Shown here: positions 49,597-58,282 of the stretch, one piece after another
How the letters are laid out: the number at the start of each line of letters is the position of its first letter
Position numbering within the stretch: the first letter of the stretch is position 1
Assembly (NCBI GenBank): GCA_900754965.1
Contig: CAAEEO010000004.1
Location: 1-64,000 of the forward strand
DNA: 64,000 nt
DNA from: an uncultured Oscillospiraceae bacterium
GTDB lineage: Bacteria > Bacillota > Clostridia > Oscillospirales > Oscillospiraceae
Direction: 5' to 3'
The notes under the pieces: model-generated
The model's input: the letters and a program-made list of their open reading frames with translations, nothing else
Database searches by the model: none
What the model was told of the DNA's origin: nothing
Position numbers and translations under genes: made by a program

Positions 49597-49641
49597 AGCA
49601 TCAGGAGGGACCGCAGATTGCGGTTCCTCCTGATGCTTTTG
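49597..49641 (+). terminator. Terminator after ysxC
   Basis: A 12-bp outer stem AGCATCAGGAGG/CCTCCTGATGCT (49597-49608 with 49626-49637), an inner ACCGCA/TGCGGT stem, and a short T run. Confidence 0.78.
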
Positions 49642-49688
49642 GGGGATGGACAGGCAGGCGCGGGAGGATGTGAGGAAGAAAGGTGCGC

Positions 49689-49717
49689 TTGTAATTCCAG
49701 GGAAAAGTTGGTATAAT
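49689..49717 (+). promoter_or_regulatory. Promoter of the M50 protease-scpAB operon
   Basis: TTGTAA (49689-49694) and TATAAT (49712-49717) with a 17-base spacer, followed by a GAGGTGAC ribosome-type site at 49737-49744. Confidence 0.68.
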
Positions 49718-49791
49718 AAGACATTCATAAAATGACGAGGTGACACGATACGGGAACTTTTCATACCATCTGGCAGGGACTGGACTGGTCC

Positions 49792-50433
49792 GTGCTGACG
49801 GACTTGCTGATTTATGCCATTCCGGCACTGATCTGCATCACCGTTCATGAAGTCAGCCACGGACTGACGGCGTATTATCTGGGCGATCCCACGGCGAAAC
49901 GGGCCGGTCGCCTGAGCCTGAACCCCATCCGCCACATCGACTGGATCGGCCTGGCTATGTTGGTGGTGTTTCACTTTGGTTGGGCCAAACCGGTGCCGGT
50001 GGATATGCGGAATTTCCGGCATCCGAAACGGGACATGGCCATCACAGCCCTGGCTGGGCCGGTCTCCAATTTTTTGCTGACGCTGGTATTTTTGATTTTG
50101 TATGGTGTGCTCTATGTGCCGCTGATGCGGTCGGGGAGCGCGGTGGGCTATTTCTTTTTGCGGATCTTGCTGACCACGGCGTTTTTGAGCACCTCTCTTG
50201 GGATTTTCAATCTTCTGCCGGTCTCCCCTCTGGATGGCTCCAAGGTGCTGTTTGCCTTTTTGTCCGACCGGGGGTACTTCACGCTTATGCGCTATGAGCG
50301 GTTTGGGATGATCCTCATGGTGGTTCTGGTGGCCACCGGCGTGTTGGGCGTACCCTTGTCCAGATTGACTTCCGCAGTGTTTGACGGAATGATGCATGTG
50401 GCGGTCTGGATCAGCGGTCTGCTGTGGGGGTGA
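49792..50433 (+). CDS. Site-2 protease family (M50) membrane protein
   Basis: A polytopic protein with zinc motif HEVSH near residue 19 of this frame, the second motif NLLPVSPLDGSKV near 143 and six or so hydrophobic segments, as in YwhC-type rhomboid-like M50 proteases. Start unclear: GTG 49792 has no ribosome site, while the GAGGTG site fits an ACG at 49750 that would add 14 residues (TGTFHTIWQGLDWS). Such proteins often precede scpA in Clostridia. Substrate unknown. Confidence 0.85.
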   Translation: MLTDLLIYAIPALICITVHEVSHGLTAYYLGDPTAKRAGRLSLNPIRHIDWIGLAMLVVFHFGWAKPVPVDMRNFRHPKRDMAITALAGPVSNFLLTLVFLILYGVLYVPLMRSGSAVGYFFLRILLTTAFLSTSLGIFNLLPVSPLDGSKVLFAFLSDRGYFTLMRYERFGMILMVVLVATGVLGVPLSRLTSAVFDGMMHVAVWISGLLWG

Positions 50434-51245
50434 GGGTTCTGGAAAATCCAATGTACCATCTGCCGGGAGTGGTGAAAAGCTCGTCCGGGGAGACGGATTT
50501 TGACGGTCCGCTGAGTTTGATTTTAATGCTCCTGTCCAAAAATAAGATTGAGATTCGGGATATCAACATTTCCCAGATTCTGGAGCAGTATATGGCCTAT
50601 CTGGAGCAGATGCAGGCCATGGATCTGGAAGTGGCCAGTGAATTTATCCAAATGGCCTCCCATTTGTTGTATATCAAGACAAAAATGCTGCTGAATCTGG
50701 AGGACGAGGAAGTTTCCGAATTGGAGCAGCTGATCGCCTCTCTGGAACAGTTGCAGTGCAAGTCTGTTCTCAGCCAGATCCAGGCAGTGGTCCCGGCTAT
50801 GGGGGCAATGGCAGAACGGGGCGGGAAATCCTTTGTTCGCTTTCCTGAACCGCTGCCGCAGCTGCCGAAACCGGTGTATGCCTACCACCACGATCCTGAG
50901 GAATTGACGGCAAGTCTGCTGCTGATGCTCACGCGGGAGCGGGATTCTGCACAGCCGGACATTCTGCGAACCATCGCACCCAAACGGATTATCCGCAGTG
51001 TCAAACAGAAAAGCCGTACAATCCTGGAATGGTTAAAGGAGCGGGGGGATACGGCGATGACAGAGATTTTTCGCCAGTGCGAAGATCGTTCGGATTTGAT
51101 TACCGCATTTTTGTCGGTTTTGGAACTGTGCAGTTTGGGAAGTATCACAGTGAGCCGGGAGGCAGAGGATTATCGTCTGCGTTTTGTGGGCGGAGATCTG
51201 GAAGAGATCCTGGCATCTATCCCCGCTCAGGAGGACGGGGCGTGA
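50430..51245 (+). CDS. scpA: Segregation and condensation protein A
   Basis: A 271-residue kleisin that bridges SMC heads. The N-terminal part ETDFDGPLSLILMLLSKNKIEIRDI and ISQILEQYMAYLEQM match ScpA, and the C-terminal winged helix follows (TAFLSVLELCSLGSITV). The GTG at 50430 overlaps the previous stop as GTGA; GTG 50424 or ATG 50451 are alternatives. scpB follows. Confidence 0.93.
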   Translation: MRVLENPMYHLPGVVKSSSGETDFDGPLSLILMLLSKNKIEIRDINISQILEQYMAYLEQMQAMDLEVASEFIQMASHLLYIKTKMLLNLEDEEVSELEQLIASLEQLQCKSVLSQIQAVVPAMGAMAERGGKSFVRFPEPLPQLPKPVYAYHHDPEELTASLLLMLTRERDSAQPDILRTIAPKRIIRSVKQKSRTILEWLKERGDTAMTEIFRQCEDRSDLITAFLSVLELCSLGSITVSREAEDYRLRFVGGDLEEILASIPAQEDGA

Positions 51246-51269
51246 ACCGTGGGAAAGGAAGAAGAAAAA

Positions 51270-51875
51270 ATGGACGAAATACATGCCCTGGAGGCACTGC
51301 TGTTTGCCTCGGGTGACCCGGTTTCCACGGACCGCCTTGCTCAGGTGCTGGAAATTTCCCGGGAAAATGTGATTCGATGTGCTGATGCCCTGGAATCGGA
51401 ATACGAGAAACGGGGTGCTGGAATCCGGGTCATACGGTTGGAGGATGGCTATCAGCTGGCCTCCCGGCCGGAATATGCAGATACGGTGGTCAAGCTGATG
51501 CGCCATCGGAAACCGCCGAAATTGAGTCAGGCGGCGTTGGAGGTACTGGCCATTGTGGCATATTTTCAGCCAGTGACCCGTGCCTATATTGAAGATGTTC
51601 GCGGCGTGGACAGTTCCTACTCGGTGAGTATGCTGGCAGAGCGGGGACTGATTGAGGCCTGCGGCCGATTGGAAGTCCCGGGCCGTCCGGTCCTGTTCCG
51701 AACCACCGACACTTTCCTGCGGGTCATGGACCTGGAGCGGTTGGAGGATCTTCCGCCGTTGCCGGAGATTGCACCGGAAGAGGGAACCCAGGTGCTGCAG
51801 GAGGCAATCGCCCGGAAACAGGGCGAAACGGATGGAGCTGACCCCGCAGAATCGGGGACAATGGTAGAGGAGTGA
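51270..51875 (+). CDS. scpB: Segregation and condensation protein B
   Basis: A 201-residue protein made of two winged-helix units (HALEALLFASGDPVSTDRLA; LSQAALEVLAIVAYFQPVTRAYIEDVRG), partner of ScpA and SMC in chromosome condensation. ATG 51270 has a GGAAGGAAG site; a GTG at 51249 is an alternative start. Confidence 0.95.
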   Translation: MDEIHALEALLFASGDPVSTDRLAQVLEISRENVIRCADALESEYEKRGAGIRVIRLEDGYQLASRPEYADTVVKLMRHRKPPKLSQAALEVLAIVAYFQPVTRAYIEDVRGVDSSYSVSMLAERGLIEACGRLEVPGRPVLFRTTDTFLRVMDLERLEDLPPLPEIAPEEGTQVLQEAIARKQGETDGADPAESGTMVEE

Positions 51876-52498
51876 TGCCGTTGAAAGTTCTGGGCGTGAT
51901 TGCAGTGGTGGTGATTCTGCTGCTGTGCCTGCCGGTAGGCGTGGATGCGGGATACTGTGATGGACAGCTGACCATTCGCCTGCGTTTGGGCGCTGTTACC
52001 ATAGGGCTGTATCCTGCAAAACCGAAAAAACGGCGACAGAAAAAACAGGAGCCGCAGCCGGAGGCAGTGTCCGGGGAGGAGCCGCCGGCAAAAAAAAGGA
52101 CGATGCCGGATGTGACCAAAGAAGAGATTCTCGCCGCAGGGCGGCTGCTGCTCCGGAGTATACAGAAACTGAAATTCCGGATACGGCGGCTGAAACTGCA
52201 TTTTGTCTCCGCTTTTGAAGATCCCTATACCACGGCCATGGTCTACGGCTATGCCAATGCCGGGGTCAGTGCGCTGCAGCTGCAGCGGATCAAGGGGGCA
52301 GATATTCAGCTCGGGGTGGACTTCAGTGCCACACAATGCTGGGTAGACGGGGAAATTTCGGTTACGATACGGATTTGGTATTTGATGAAATTTGCGTTAC
52401 TGCTGTTGGTGGGAGGCGGAAAACTCTTCCTGCAGCGGAAAAAACGCATAAAAGCAACGAATATGGGAAACGCGCAAGTCGCGGGAAAGGAAACATGA
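51875..52498 (+). CDS. DUF2953 domain membrane protein
   Basis: A 207-residue protein with an N-terminal membrane helix (VLGVIAVVVILLLCLPV), a Lys/Gln/Pro-rich linker around residue 55, and the DUF2953 body (KLKFRIRRLKLHFVSAFEDPYTTAMVYG). It typically precedes the spore gene ytfJ in Clostridia and Bacilli, as here. Its start overlaps the scpB stop by one base (TGATG). Confidence 0.88.
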   Translation: MPLKVLGVIAVVVILLLCLPVGVDAGYCDGQLTIRLRLGAVTIGLYPAKPKKRRQKKQEPQPEAVSGEEPPAKKRTMPDVTKEEILAAGRLLLRSIQKLKFRIRRLKLHFVSAFEDPYTTAMVYGYANAGVSALQLQRIKGADIQLGVDFSATQCWVDGEISVTIRIWYLMKFALLLLVGGGKLFLQRKKRIKATNMGNAQVAGKET

Positions 52499-52501
52499 TC
52501 C

Positions 52502-52897
52502 ATGGAAAAAAGTAAATTGGGCGAAGTGATGGATATCTCCATGACGAAAATCAAAGAAATGGTGGATGTGAATACCGTGGTCGGCGATCCCATCTATACC
52601 CCCGACGGTATCACGCTGATTCCGGTTTCTCAGGTCAGCCTGGGACTTGCTACCGGCGGAGCAGATGTGCCGTCCAAAAACAGCGGCACGGGCATGGGCG
52701 CAGCCACCGGAAGCGGTGTGCGGATGCAGCCCTTGGGATTTTTGATTATCAAAGACGGCATGATCCGCTTTGTGAGTACGAAAGCCCCGGGAGACAGCAC
52801 CATGGATCGGCTGCTGGATATGATCCCGGATCTGTTTGACCGGGTGGAGCACATGATCCAGAATGTGAAAGAAAAACCGGCTGAGCCTGTGATTTGA
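52502..52897 (+). CDS. ytfJ: GerW/YtfJ family sporulation protein
   Basis: A 131-residue protein with the GerW family pattern: MDISMTKIKEMVDVNTVVGDPI, IPVSQVSLGLATGG and GSGVRMQPLGFLIIKDG. In B. subtilis the homologue is a forespore protein linked to germination. Neighbour DUF2953 supports the assignment. It indicates a spore-forming host. Confidence 0.93.
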   Translation: MEKSKLGEVMDISMTKIKEMVDVNTVVGDPIYTPDGITLIPVSQVSLGLATGGADVPSKNSGTGMGAATGSGVRMQPLGFLIIKDGMIRFVSTKAPGDSTMDRLLDMIPDLFDRVEHMIQNVKEKPAEPVI

Positions 52898-52959
52898 GCA
52901 TAATTTGACGGGATACCGTCCATAATAAGCACTGCCTGATGAATAAAGGTGGTGCTTTT

Positions 52960-54027
52960 TTGAAGAAATTATGGATGATTTTAAGTTCTGCTGCGCTGTG
53001 CCTGGCGCTGATACAGCCAGCCTTTGCAGCCGGGGCGCCCGAGACATCGACTCAGACGGGCATCCTTTTGCACGCAGATACCGGAGCGGTGTTGTGGGAA
53101 AAAGATGCGGACAGAAAAATGGGAATTGCCTCCACGACAAAGATCATGACAGCTCTGGTGGCACTGGAAGAGGGGACGCTGACGGACACAGTGACCATTC
53201 GACCGGAATGGACGGCAGTGGAAGGCTCTTCCATGTATCTGAAACCGGGGCAGACCTATACGCTGGAGGAATTACTCTACGGAATGATGCTCTCTTCCGG
53301 CAATGACGCCGCCACAGCGGTGGCGTGTCACATTGCCGGGGATGAGGCAGCGTTTGCCGGGAAAATGAATGAAAAGGCCAAAGCGTTGGGGCTGACCGGC
53401 ACTTCTTTTGAAAATCCCCACGGACTGGACGGAGAGGCGCAATATTCTACGGCCCGGGATCTGGCTGCGCTGACGGTATGCGCCATGGAAAATCCGGACT
53501 TTGCCCGAATCGTAGGCACCCGTTCCACTCAGATTCGGAATGAGACATTTGTCAATCATAATAAGCTCCTTTGGAGATGCGAAGGGGTGTTGGGGGTAAA
53601 AACCGGTTATACAAAGGCCTCCGGACGAACTCTGGTGTCCTGCTGTGAGCGAGGGGGAACCCGGTACGTGTGCGTCACGCTCAATGACCCGGAGGATTGG
53701 AAAGATCACCAGGCGCTGTATGATTGGGCATACGATGCGTGCAGCTATCGTGTTGTCATGGCGAAAGCGGAGTCTGTCTGTCTGCCGGTGGTGTCTGCAT
53801 CGGGGGAAAAGACGCAGGTCTACCCGGTGCAGGATGTGCAGGTGCTGACCATGCCGGGGGACAATATCGAACGGGAATATTATCTGCCCCGTTTCGTTTT
53901 CCCGGGGATCAAGGCGGGAGAAAAGGCCGGTTATCTGATTGTCCGGGTGAACGGAGAAGAGCGGGCAAGGGTGGACATGGTCTATGGACAGGATCTGCCG
54001 CTGCCCGGCAAGATGAAATCGAGATGA
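52960..54027 (+). CDS. dacF: D-alanyl-D-alanine carboxypeptidase (S11)
   Basis: A 355-residue penicillin-binding enzyme that trims peptidoglycan stems. A signal peptide (KKLWMILSSAALCLALIQPAFA) precedes catalytic STTKIM (SxxK), SGNDAA (SxN) and KTGYT (KTG). The TTG at 52960 is chosen because AAAGGTGG lies just upstream and it places the basic residues at the start of the signal peptide; an ATG at 52939 lacks a ribosome site. DacF-type enzymes often neighbour sporulation genes. Confidence 0.92.
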   Translation: MKKLWMILSSAALCLALIQPAFAAGAPETSTQTGILLHADTGAVLWEKDADRKMGIASTTKIMTALVALEEGTLTDTVTIRPEWTAVEGSSMYLKPGQTYTLEELLYGMMLSSGNDAATAVACHIAGDEAAFAGKMNEKAKALGLTGTSFENPHGLDGEAQYSTARDLAALTVCAMENPDFARIVGTRSTQIRNETFVNHNKLLWRCEGVLGVKTGYTKASGRTLVSCCERGGTRYVCVTLNDPEDWKDHQALYDWAYDACSYRVVMAKAESVCLPVVSASGEKTQVYPVQDVQVLTMPGDNIEREYYLPRFVFPGIKAGEKAGYLIVRVNGEERARVDMVYGQDLPLPGKMKSR

Positions 54028-54048
54028 AAGAATATCAGGGAGGATCTT

Positions 54049-54759
54049 ATGCAGGAGAGAATACAGAAACTCATTGCGTCCGCGGGACTGGCGTCCCGCC
54101 GGGCGGCAGAGCGACTGATCACAGAAGGACGAGTGACGGTAAACGGTGAGAAAGCCGTTCTGGGACAGACGGCAGACCCGGCAGTGGATGAAGTTCGGGT
54201 GGACGGAGAACGGCTGCCCCGGAAAAAGGGAAATGCCTATGTGATGCTCAATAAGCCGAAAGGATATGTGACGACCATGCGGGACGAGGAAGGGCGTCCC
54301 ACCGTTGCGGAATTGGTCCAGATCCCCGGTCGGCGGCTGTACCCGGTGGGACGGCTGGATATGTATTCGGAAGGACTTTTGATCATGACCGATGACGGAG
54401 AAACGGCCAATCGCCTGATGCACCCCTCTCACCGAATCGAAAAGACGTACATAGTGGATGTTGTGGGAGAGAATATCCGCGCCGCAGTTCGTCGGATGCG
54501 GGAACCTCTGGACATTGACGGATGCATGGTGCAGGCCATTGATGTGCAGATGATTCGCCAGGGCGGCGGCCGGGGACAACTGGAAGTGGTCATTGGCGAA
54601 GGCCGGAATCGGCAGGTGCGGAAGATGTGCGCTCTGTGTGACCTGAAAGTGCAGCGTTTGGTTCGGATTTCGGAGGGCAGTTTGGAATTGGGAGATCTGC
54701 CTGTTGGAAAATGGCGGTATCTGACGCCGGAGGAGATCCGGAGAATCACGGAAGAGTAA
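54049..54759 (+). CDS. rluB: Pseudouridine synthase of the RsuA/RluB family
   Basis: A 236-residue enzyme: an S4 RNA-binding domain (RIQKLIASAGLASRRAAERLI) then the catalytic domain with Asp in YPVGRLDMYSEGLLI near residue 104 and GRNRQVRKM near 185. It probably modifies 23S rRNA. It follows dacF by 21 bases. Confidence 0.92.
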   Translation: MQERIQKLIASAGLASRRAAERLITEGRVTVNGEKAVLGQTADPAVDEVRVDGERLPRKKGNAYVMLNKPKGYVTTMRDEEGRPTVAELVQIPGRRLYPVGRLDMYSEGLLIMTDDGETANRLMHPSHRIEKTYIVDVVGENIRAAVRRMREPLDIDGCMVQAIDVQMIRQGGGRGQLEVVIGEGRNRQVRKMCALCDLKVQRLVRISEGSLELGDLPVGKWRYLTPEEIRRITEE

Positions 54760-54822
54760 GGCGAAAAATCGACGAAGATTCGATGAAAATGCAGGAGAAA
54801 TGACGGGAAATTGCAATTTCAC

Positions 54823-54851
54823 TTGCAAAAATAGGGGAAATCTCGTATGAT
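54823..54851 (+). promoter_or_regulatory. Promoter of the RpiR-type regulator
   Basis: TTGCAA (54823-54828) and TATGAT (54846-54851), 17-base spacer. Confidence 0.7.
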
Positions 54852-54904
54852 AGTTCCTATAAATTCCTGCCCGGCGGCGGGCAGAGGTGAAGTTGAGGGA
54901 AATA

Positions 54905-55768
54905 ATGGAAAATGATATCCTATCCATCATTGAGCGGGAGGCGGCGAGCTTTTCCAAAGGGCAGCGGCTGATCGCCAAGTATATATTGGAAAATTATGAT
55001 AAGGCGGCATTTATGACTGCCGGAAAGTTGGGAAAAACCGTCGGCGTCAGTGAGTCCACTGTGGTGCGGTTTGCCGCGGAACTGGGATATGAAGGATACC
55101 CGGAAATGCGGAAAGTGCTGCAGGAAGTGGTGCGCAATAAGCTCACCTCTGTGCAGCGTCTGGAAGTGGCCAATGAACAGATCAACGGGGAGAACATCAT
55201 CGACTCCGTGATGAATGCGGATGCCGAGCGAATCCACAGCACCCTGGAGAGCATCGACCGCACGGCCTTTGATCAGGCGGTGAATACCATCGTCAATGCC
55301 AAGCGGGTGTATATTATCGGTACCCGGTCTTCCTCCAGTTTGGCCACATTTTTCGGATACTATATGAGTCTGATTATGGAAAATGTGTCCGTGGTGCAGG
55401 ATACTGCAGTCAGCGAAGTGTATGAGCAGCTGTTCCGTGTCGGAGAGGGAGATGTGGTGATCGGGATTTCTTTCCCGCGTTACTCCAGTAAAACTGTGGC
55501 GGCAATGAAATACGCCAAGGCCCGTGGGGCTGTGACCATCGGAATCACCGACTGCGAGGCCTCGCCGCTGTATGGAATCTCCACGATCAACCTGTATGCC
55601 AAGAGCGACATGGTTTCTTTTATTGACTCCCTGGTGGCGCCCATGAGCCTGCTCAATGCGCTGTTGGCAGAGATCGGATTCCGGTCCCGGGAAAATATTT
55701 CCGACACTTTCCGTCGTTTGGAAGATGTCTGGAGCGAATATGCGGTGTTTTTGACAGATGATCAGTGA
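54905..55768 (+). CDS. MurR/RpiR family transcriptional regulator
   Basis: A 287-residue regulator: an N-terminal helix-turn-helix domain (FMTAGKLGKTVGVSESTVVRFAAELGYEGYPEM) and a SIS sugar-phosphate-binding domain (RVYIIGTRSSSSLATFF; DVVIGISFPRYSSKTVAAMKYAK). The usual effector is a sugar phosphate. The target is unclear since no sugar genes are adjacent. ATG 54905 has a GAGGG site; TTG 54893 and GTG 54887 are alternatives. Confidence 0.9.
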   Translation: MENDILSIIEREAASFSKGQRLIAKYILENYDKAAFMTAGKLGKTVGVSESTVVRFAAELGYEGYPEMRKVLQEVVRNKLTSVQRLEVANEQINGENIIDSVMNADAERIHSTLESIDRTAFDQAVNTIVNAKRVYIIGTRSSSSLATFFGYYMSLIMENVSVVQDTAVSEVYEQLFRVGEGDVVIGISFPRYSSKTVAAMKYAKARGAVTIGITDCEASPLYGISTINLYAKSDMVSFIDSLVAPMSLLNALLAEIGFRSRENISDTFRRLEDVWSEYAVFLTDDQ

Positions 55769-56981
55769 TGTTGTTGTAATCGGCGGCGGCGCCGCCGGAA
55801 TGATTTGTGCGGCCACAGCGGCGGAGCGGGGACTGGATGTAATCCTTCTGGAGCCCAACCGGCAGTTGGGACGCAAGGTGCGGATTACCGGAAAAGGCCG
55901 GTGTAATGTCACCAATAACTGTGAGATCAAAACGGTGCTGGAAAACATTCCGGGAAGCGGAAAGTTTTTGTACAGCGCTTTGAATCGCCTGTCTCCGGCG
56001 GACACCATGCAGCTGTTTGAAAGTCTGGGCGTCCCGTTGAAAACTGAGCGCGGGAACCGGGTGTTCCCGGTTTCGGATTCAGCGCACGACATTGTGGAGG
56101 CCCTGGCGCGGTATATGCGGGATACCGGTGTGCGTGTCCTGCACGAGCCTGCCTTGGAAGTGCAGATGGAAGATGGTGTTGTGACCGGAGTGGTGACGCG
56201 GTCGGAGACGATCGTGTGCCGCAATGCGGTGGTCTGCACCGGAGGGCTGTCCTATCCGGCCACCGGATCTACCGGTGCGGGGCATCGGTTTGCCCAGGCA
56301 GCGGGCCACACGGTGCGGCCCTGCCGTCCGTCTCTGGTGCCATTGGAATCCCCCGATGAGTATTGCGCCCAGATGCAGGGCTTTTCTCTGCGGAATGTGA
56401 CCCTGTCTGCGTTTGAAGATGAGAAACTGATCTACCAGGAACTGGGGGAAATGATGTTTACCCATTTCGGGGTGACAGGGCCTCTGGTGCTGTCGGCCAG
56501 CGCGCACTTCCGTCACATGGGAGAACGGACCTATCGATTGGAGATCGATTTGAAACCTGCCCTGGACGAGGAGAAACTGGATGCCCGGATTCTGCGGGAT
56601 TTTGAAGGACAGAAAAATAAGGAATTCAAAAACGCACTGGGAGGCCTGGCAGGGCGGACGATGATCCCTGTTCTGGTCGCCCTTTCCGGCGTTGACTCGG
56701 AAACAAAAGTCCACTCCATCACCCGGGAACAGCGGCATCGGTTGGTGCATCTGTTCAAGCATTTTCCGGTGCGGGTCTCCGGTACGCGCCCCTTTGCCGA
56801 GGCAATCGTCACGGCTGGCGGTGTGGCGCTGGAGGAAGTGAATCCCCGGACAATGGAGTCCAAATTGGTACAGGGCCTGTACTTTGCAGGAGAGGTGCTG
56901 GACCTGGATGCATACACCGGGGGATTTAATTTGCAGATTGCCTGGTCCACGGGCTATGTGGCGGGTTGCAGTGTAGAATAA
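55758..56981 (+). CDS. HI0933/BaiN-like NAD(P)/FAD-dependent oxidoreductase
   Basis: A 407-residue flavoprotein with the FAD-binding VVVIGGGAAGMICA at the N-terminus, GRKVRITGKGRCNVTNNC near residue 37, and the C-terminal FAVEVLDLDAYTGGFNLQIAWSTG family ending (here FAGEVLDLDAYTGGF). Function of the HI0933 group is unsettled; it precedes cmk in many Clostridia. It overlaps the previous stop by 11 bases. Confidence 0.92.
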   Translation: MISDVVVIGGGAAGMICAATAAERGLDVILLEPNRQLGRKVRITGKGRCNVTNNCEIKTVLENIPGSGKFLYSALNRLSPADTMQLFESLGVPLKTERGNRVFPVSDSAHDIVEALARYMRDTGVRVLHEPALEVQMEDGVVTGVVTRSETIVCRNAVVCTGGLSYPATGSTGAGHRFAQAAGHTVRPCRPSLVPLESPDEYCAQMQGFSLRNVTLSAFEDEKLIYQELGEMMFTHFGVTGPLVLSASAHFRHMGERTYRLEIDLKPALDEEKLDARILRDFEGQKNKEFKNALGGLAGRTMIPVLVALSGVDSETKVHSITREQRHRLVHLFKHFPVRVSGTRPFAEAIVTAGGVALEEVNPRTMESKLVQGLYFAGEVLDLDAYTGGFNLQIAWSTGYVAGCSVE

Positions 56982-56990
56982 GGAGAGAGT

Positions 56991-57680
56991 ATGAACCGAT
57001 TTTCAGTGGCTATTGATGGGCCTGCCGGCGCAGGGAAATCCACCCTGGCCAAACAGGCAGCGGCCCGTCTCGGCTTTGTATATGTGGATACGGGCGCCAT
57101 CTACCGTACAGTGGGATTGGCGGCAAAAAATGCCGGTGTGGCAAAAGAAGATGCAGATGGGGTCAAGGCGCTGCTGCCGACCCTGCAGGTGACGATTCGT
57201 TATGCGCAGGGCGTGCAGCGGATGTTCCTGAACGGACAGGATGTTTCGGAGGAGATCCGCACGCCTGAGATCTCTGCCTATGCCTCCCATGTCTCTGCGA
57301 TTCCGGAAGTCCGGGCGTTTTTGATGGATATGCAGCGGCAGCTGGCGCGGGAGCATGATGTGATCATGGACGGCCGGGATATTGGCACGGTGGTCCTGCC
57401 GGATGCGGGACTGAAGGTGTTCCTGACCGCCAGTGCAGAGAAACGGGCGGCCCGGCGCTGCCTGGAATTGCAGCAAAAGGGATTGCAGGTGACATTTGAG
57501 GAAGTGCTTGCGGAAATGCAGGCGCGGGATGCCAAGGATACCGGTCGGGAAACGGCGCCCCTGCGCCCGGCAGAGGATGCGGTGCATCTGGATACCAGTG
57601 AGATGACGCTGGAGGAAAGCGTGGAACGGTTGGAAGAACTGATTCGGCAGGCAAGGGCAGAAAGGCAGGCGGAACAATGA
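56991..57680 (+). CDS. cmk: Cytidylate kinase
   Basis: A 229-residue kinase phosphorylating CMP/dCMP. P-loop AIDGPAGAGKSTLAK at residues 7-21, then YVDTGAIYRTVGL near 34 and MDGRDIGTVVLPDA near 124 with RCLELQQKG near 155. Gene order cmk-plsC-ispH-rpsA is typical of Clostridia. Confidence 0.96.
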   Translation: MNRFSVAIDGPAGAGKSTLAKQAAARLGFVYVDTGAIYRTVGLAAKNAGVAKEDADGVKALLPTLQVTIRYAQGVQRMFLNGQDVSEEIRTPEISAYASHVSAIPEVRAFLMDMQRQLAREHDVIMDGRDIGTVVLPDAGLKVFLTASAEKRAARRCLELQQKGLQVTFEEVLAEMQARDAKDTGRETAPLRPAEDAVHLDTSEMTLEESVERLEELIRQARAERQAEQ

Positions 57681-58282
57681 GCGATATTTTGGGCAAAGGG
57701 GATGCGTATTACCGCACCTGGCTGAAACGGCTGAAACCCCTGATATCTTTTTGCTACCCCACAGAAATTTCCGGGTTGGAAAACATTCCGGACGGGCCGA
57801 TGATCGTCTGTGCCAATCACTCCAATTTTATTGACCCCGTGCTCATTGGCGAGGCTTTTGGCCCGGAGCATCACATTCATTTCATGGCCAAGCAGGAACT
57901 GCTGACCAAACCTGTTTTGGGGAAGTTTATTGAGAACTTGGGATCTTTTGGCGTGGAGCGGGACAGCAGCACGGACATTACGGCGATCCGCACCGCGATG
58001 AAGTGTATCAAAGCCGGGGACAAAGTGATGATCTTTCCTGAGGGAACGCGGGTGGAGGAGGATGGAATGGCCTCGGCCAAAAGCGGCGCTGTGCGTTTGG
58101 CGGCAAAATTGAAGGTGCCGATTCTGCCGGTATACATATCCAGAAATAAAAAAATCTTCCGGAAGGCCCGCCTGATTGTAGGGGAGCCCATTCCGGTTCC
58201 CACAGGCAGCCACGAATTTTATGAGGAATTTGCGGAACAGCTGATGCAGCGTATTGCGGAGCTGGGGAAGGAAAGTGCATGA
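57677..58282 (+). CDS. plsC: 1-acyl-sn-glycerol-3-phosphate acyltransferase
   Basis: A 201-residue membrane-associated acyltransferase making phosphatidic acid. The catalytic NHSNFID (H-x4-D type) lies near residue 51, the FVERDSS-like FGVERDSSTD near 95 and the FPEGTR box near 116. It is coupled to cmk by an ATGA overlap and to ispH by another. Confidence 0.93.
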   Translation: MSDILGKGDAYYRTWLKRLKPLISFCYPTEISGLENIPDGPMIVCANHSNFIDPVLIGEAFGPEHHIHFMAKQELLTKPVLGKFIENLGSFGVERDSSTDITAIRTAMKCIKAGDKVMIFPEGTRVEEDGMASAKSGAVRLAAKLKVPILPVYISRNKKIFRKARLIVGEPIPVPTGSHEFYEEFAEQLMQRIAELGKESA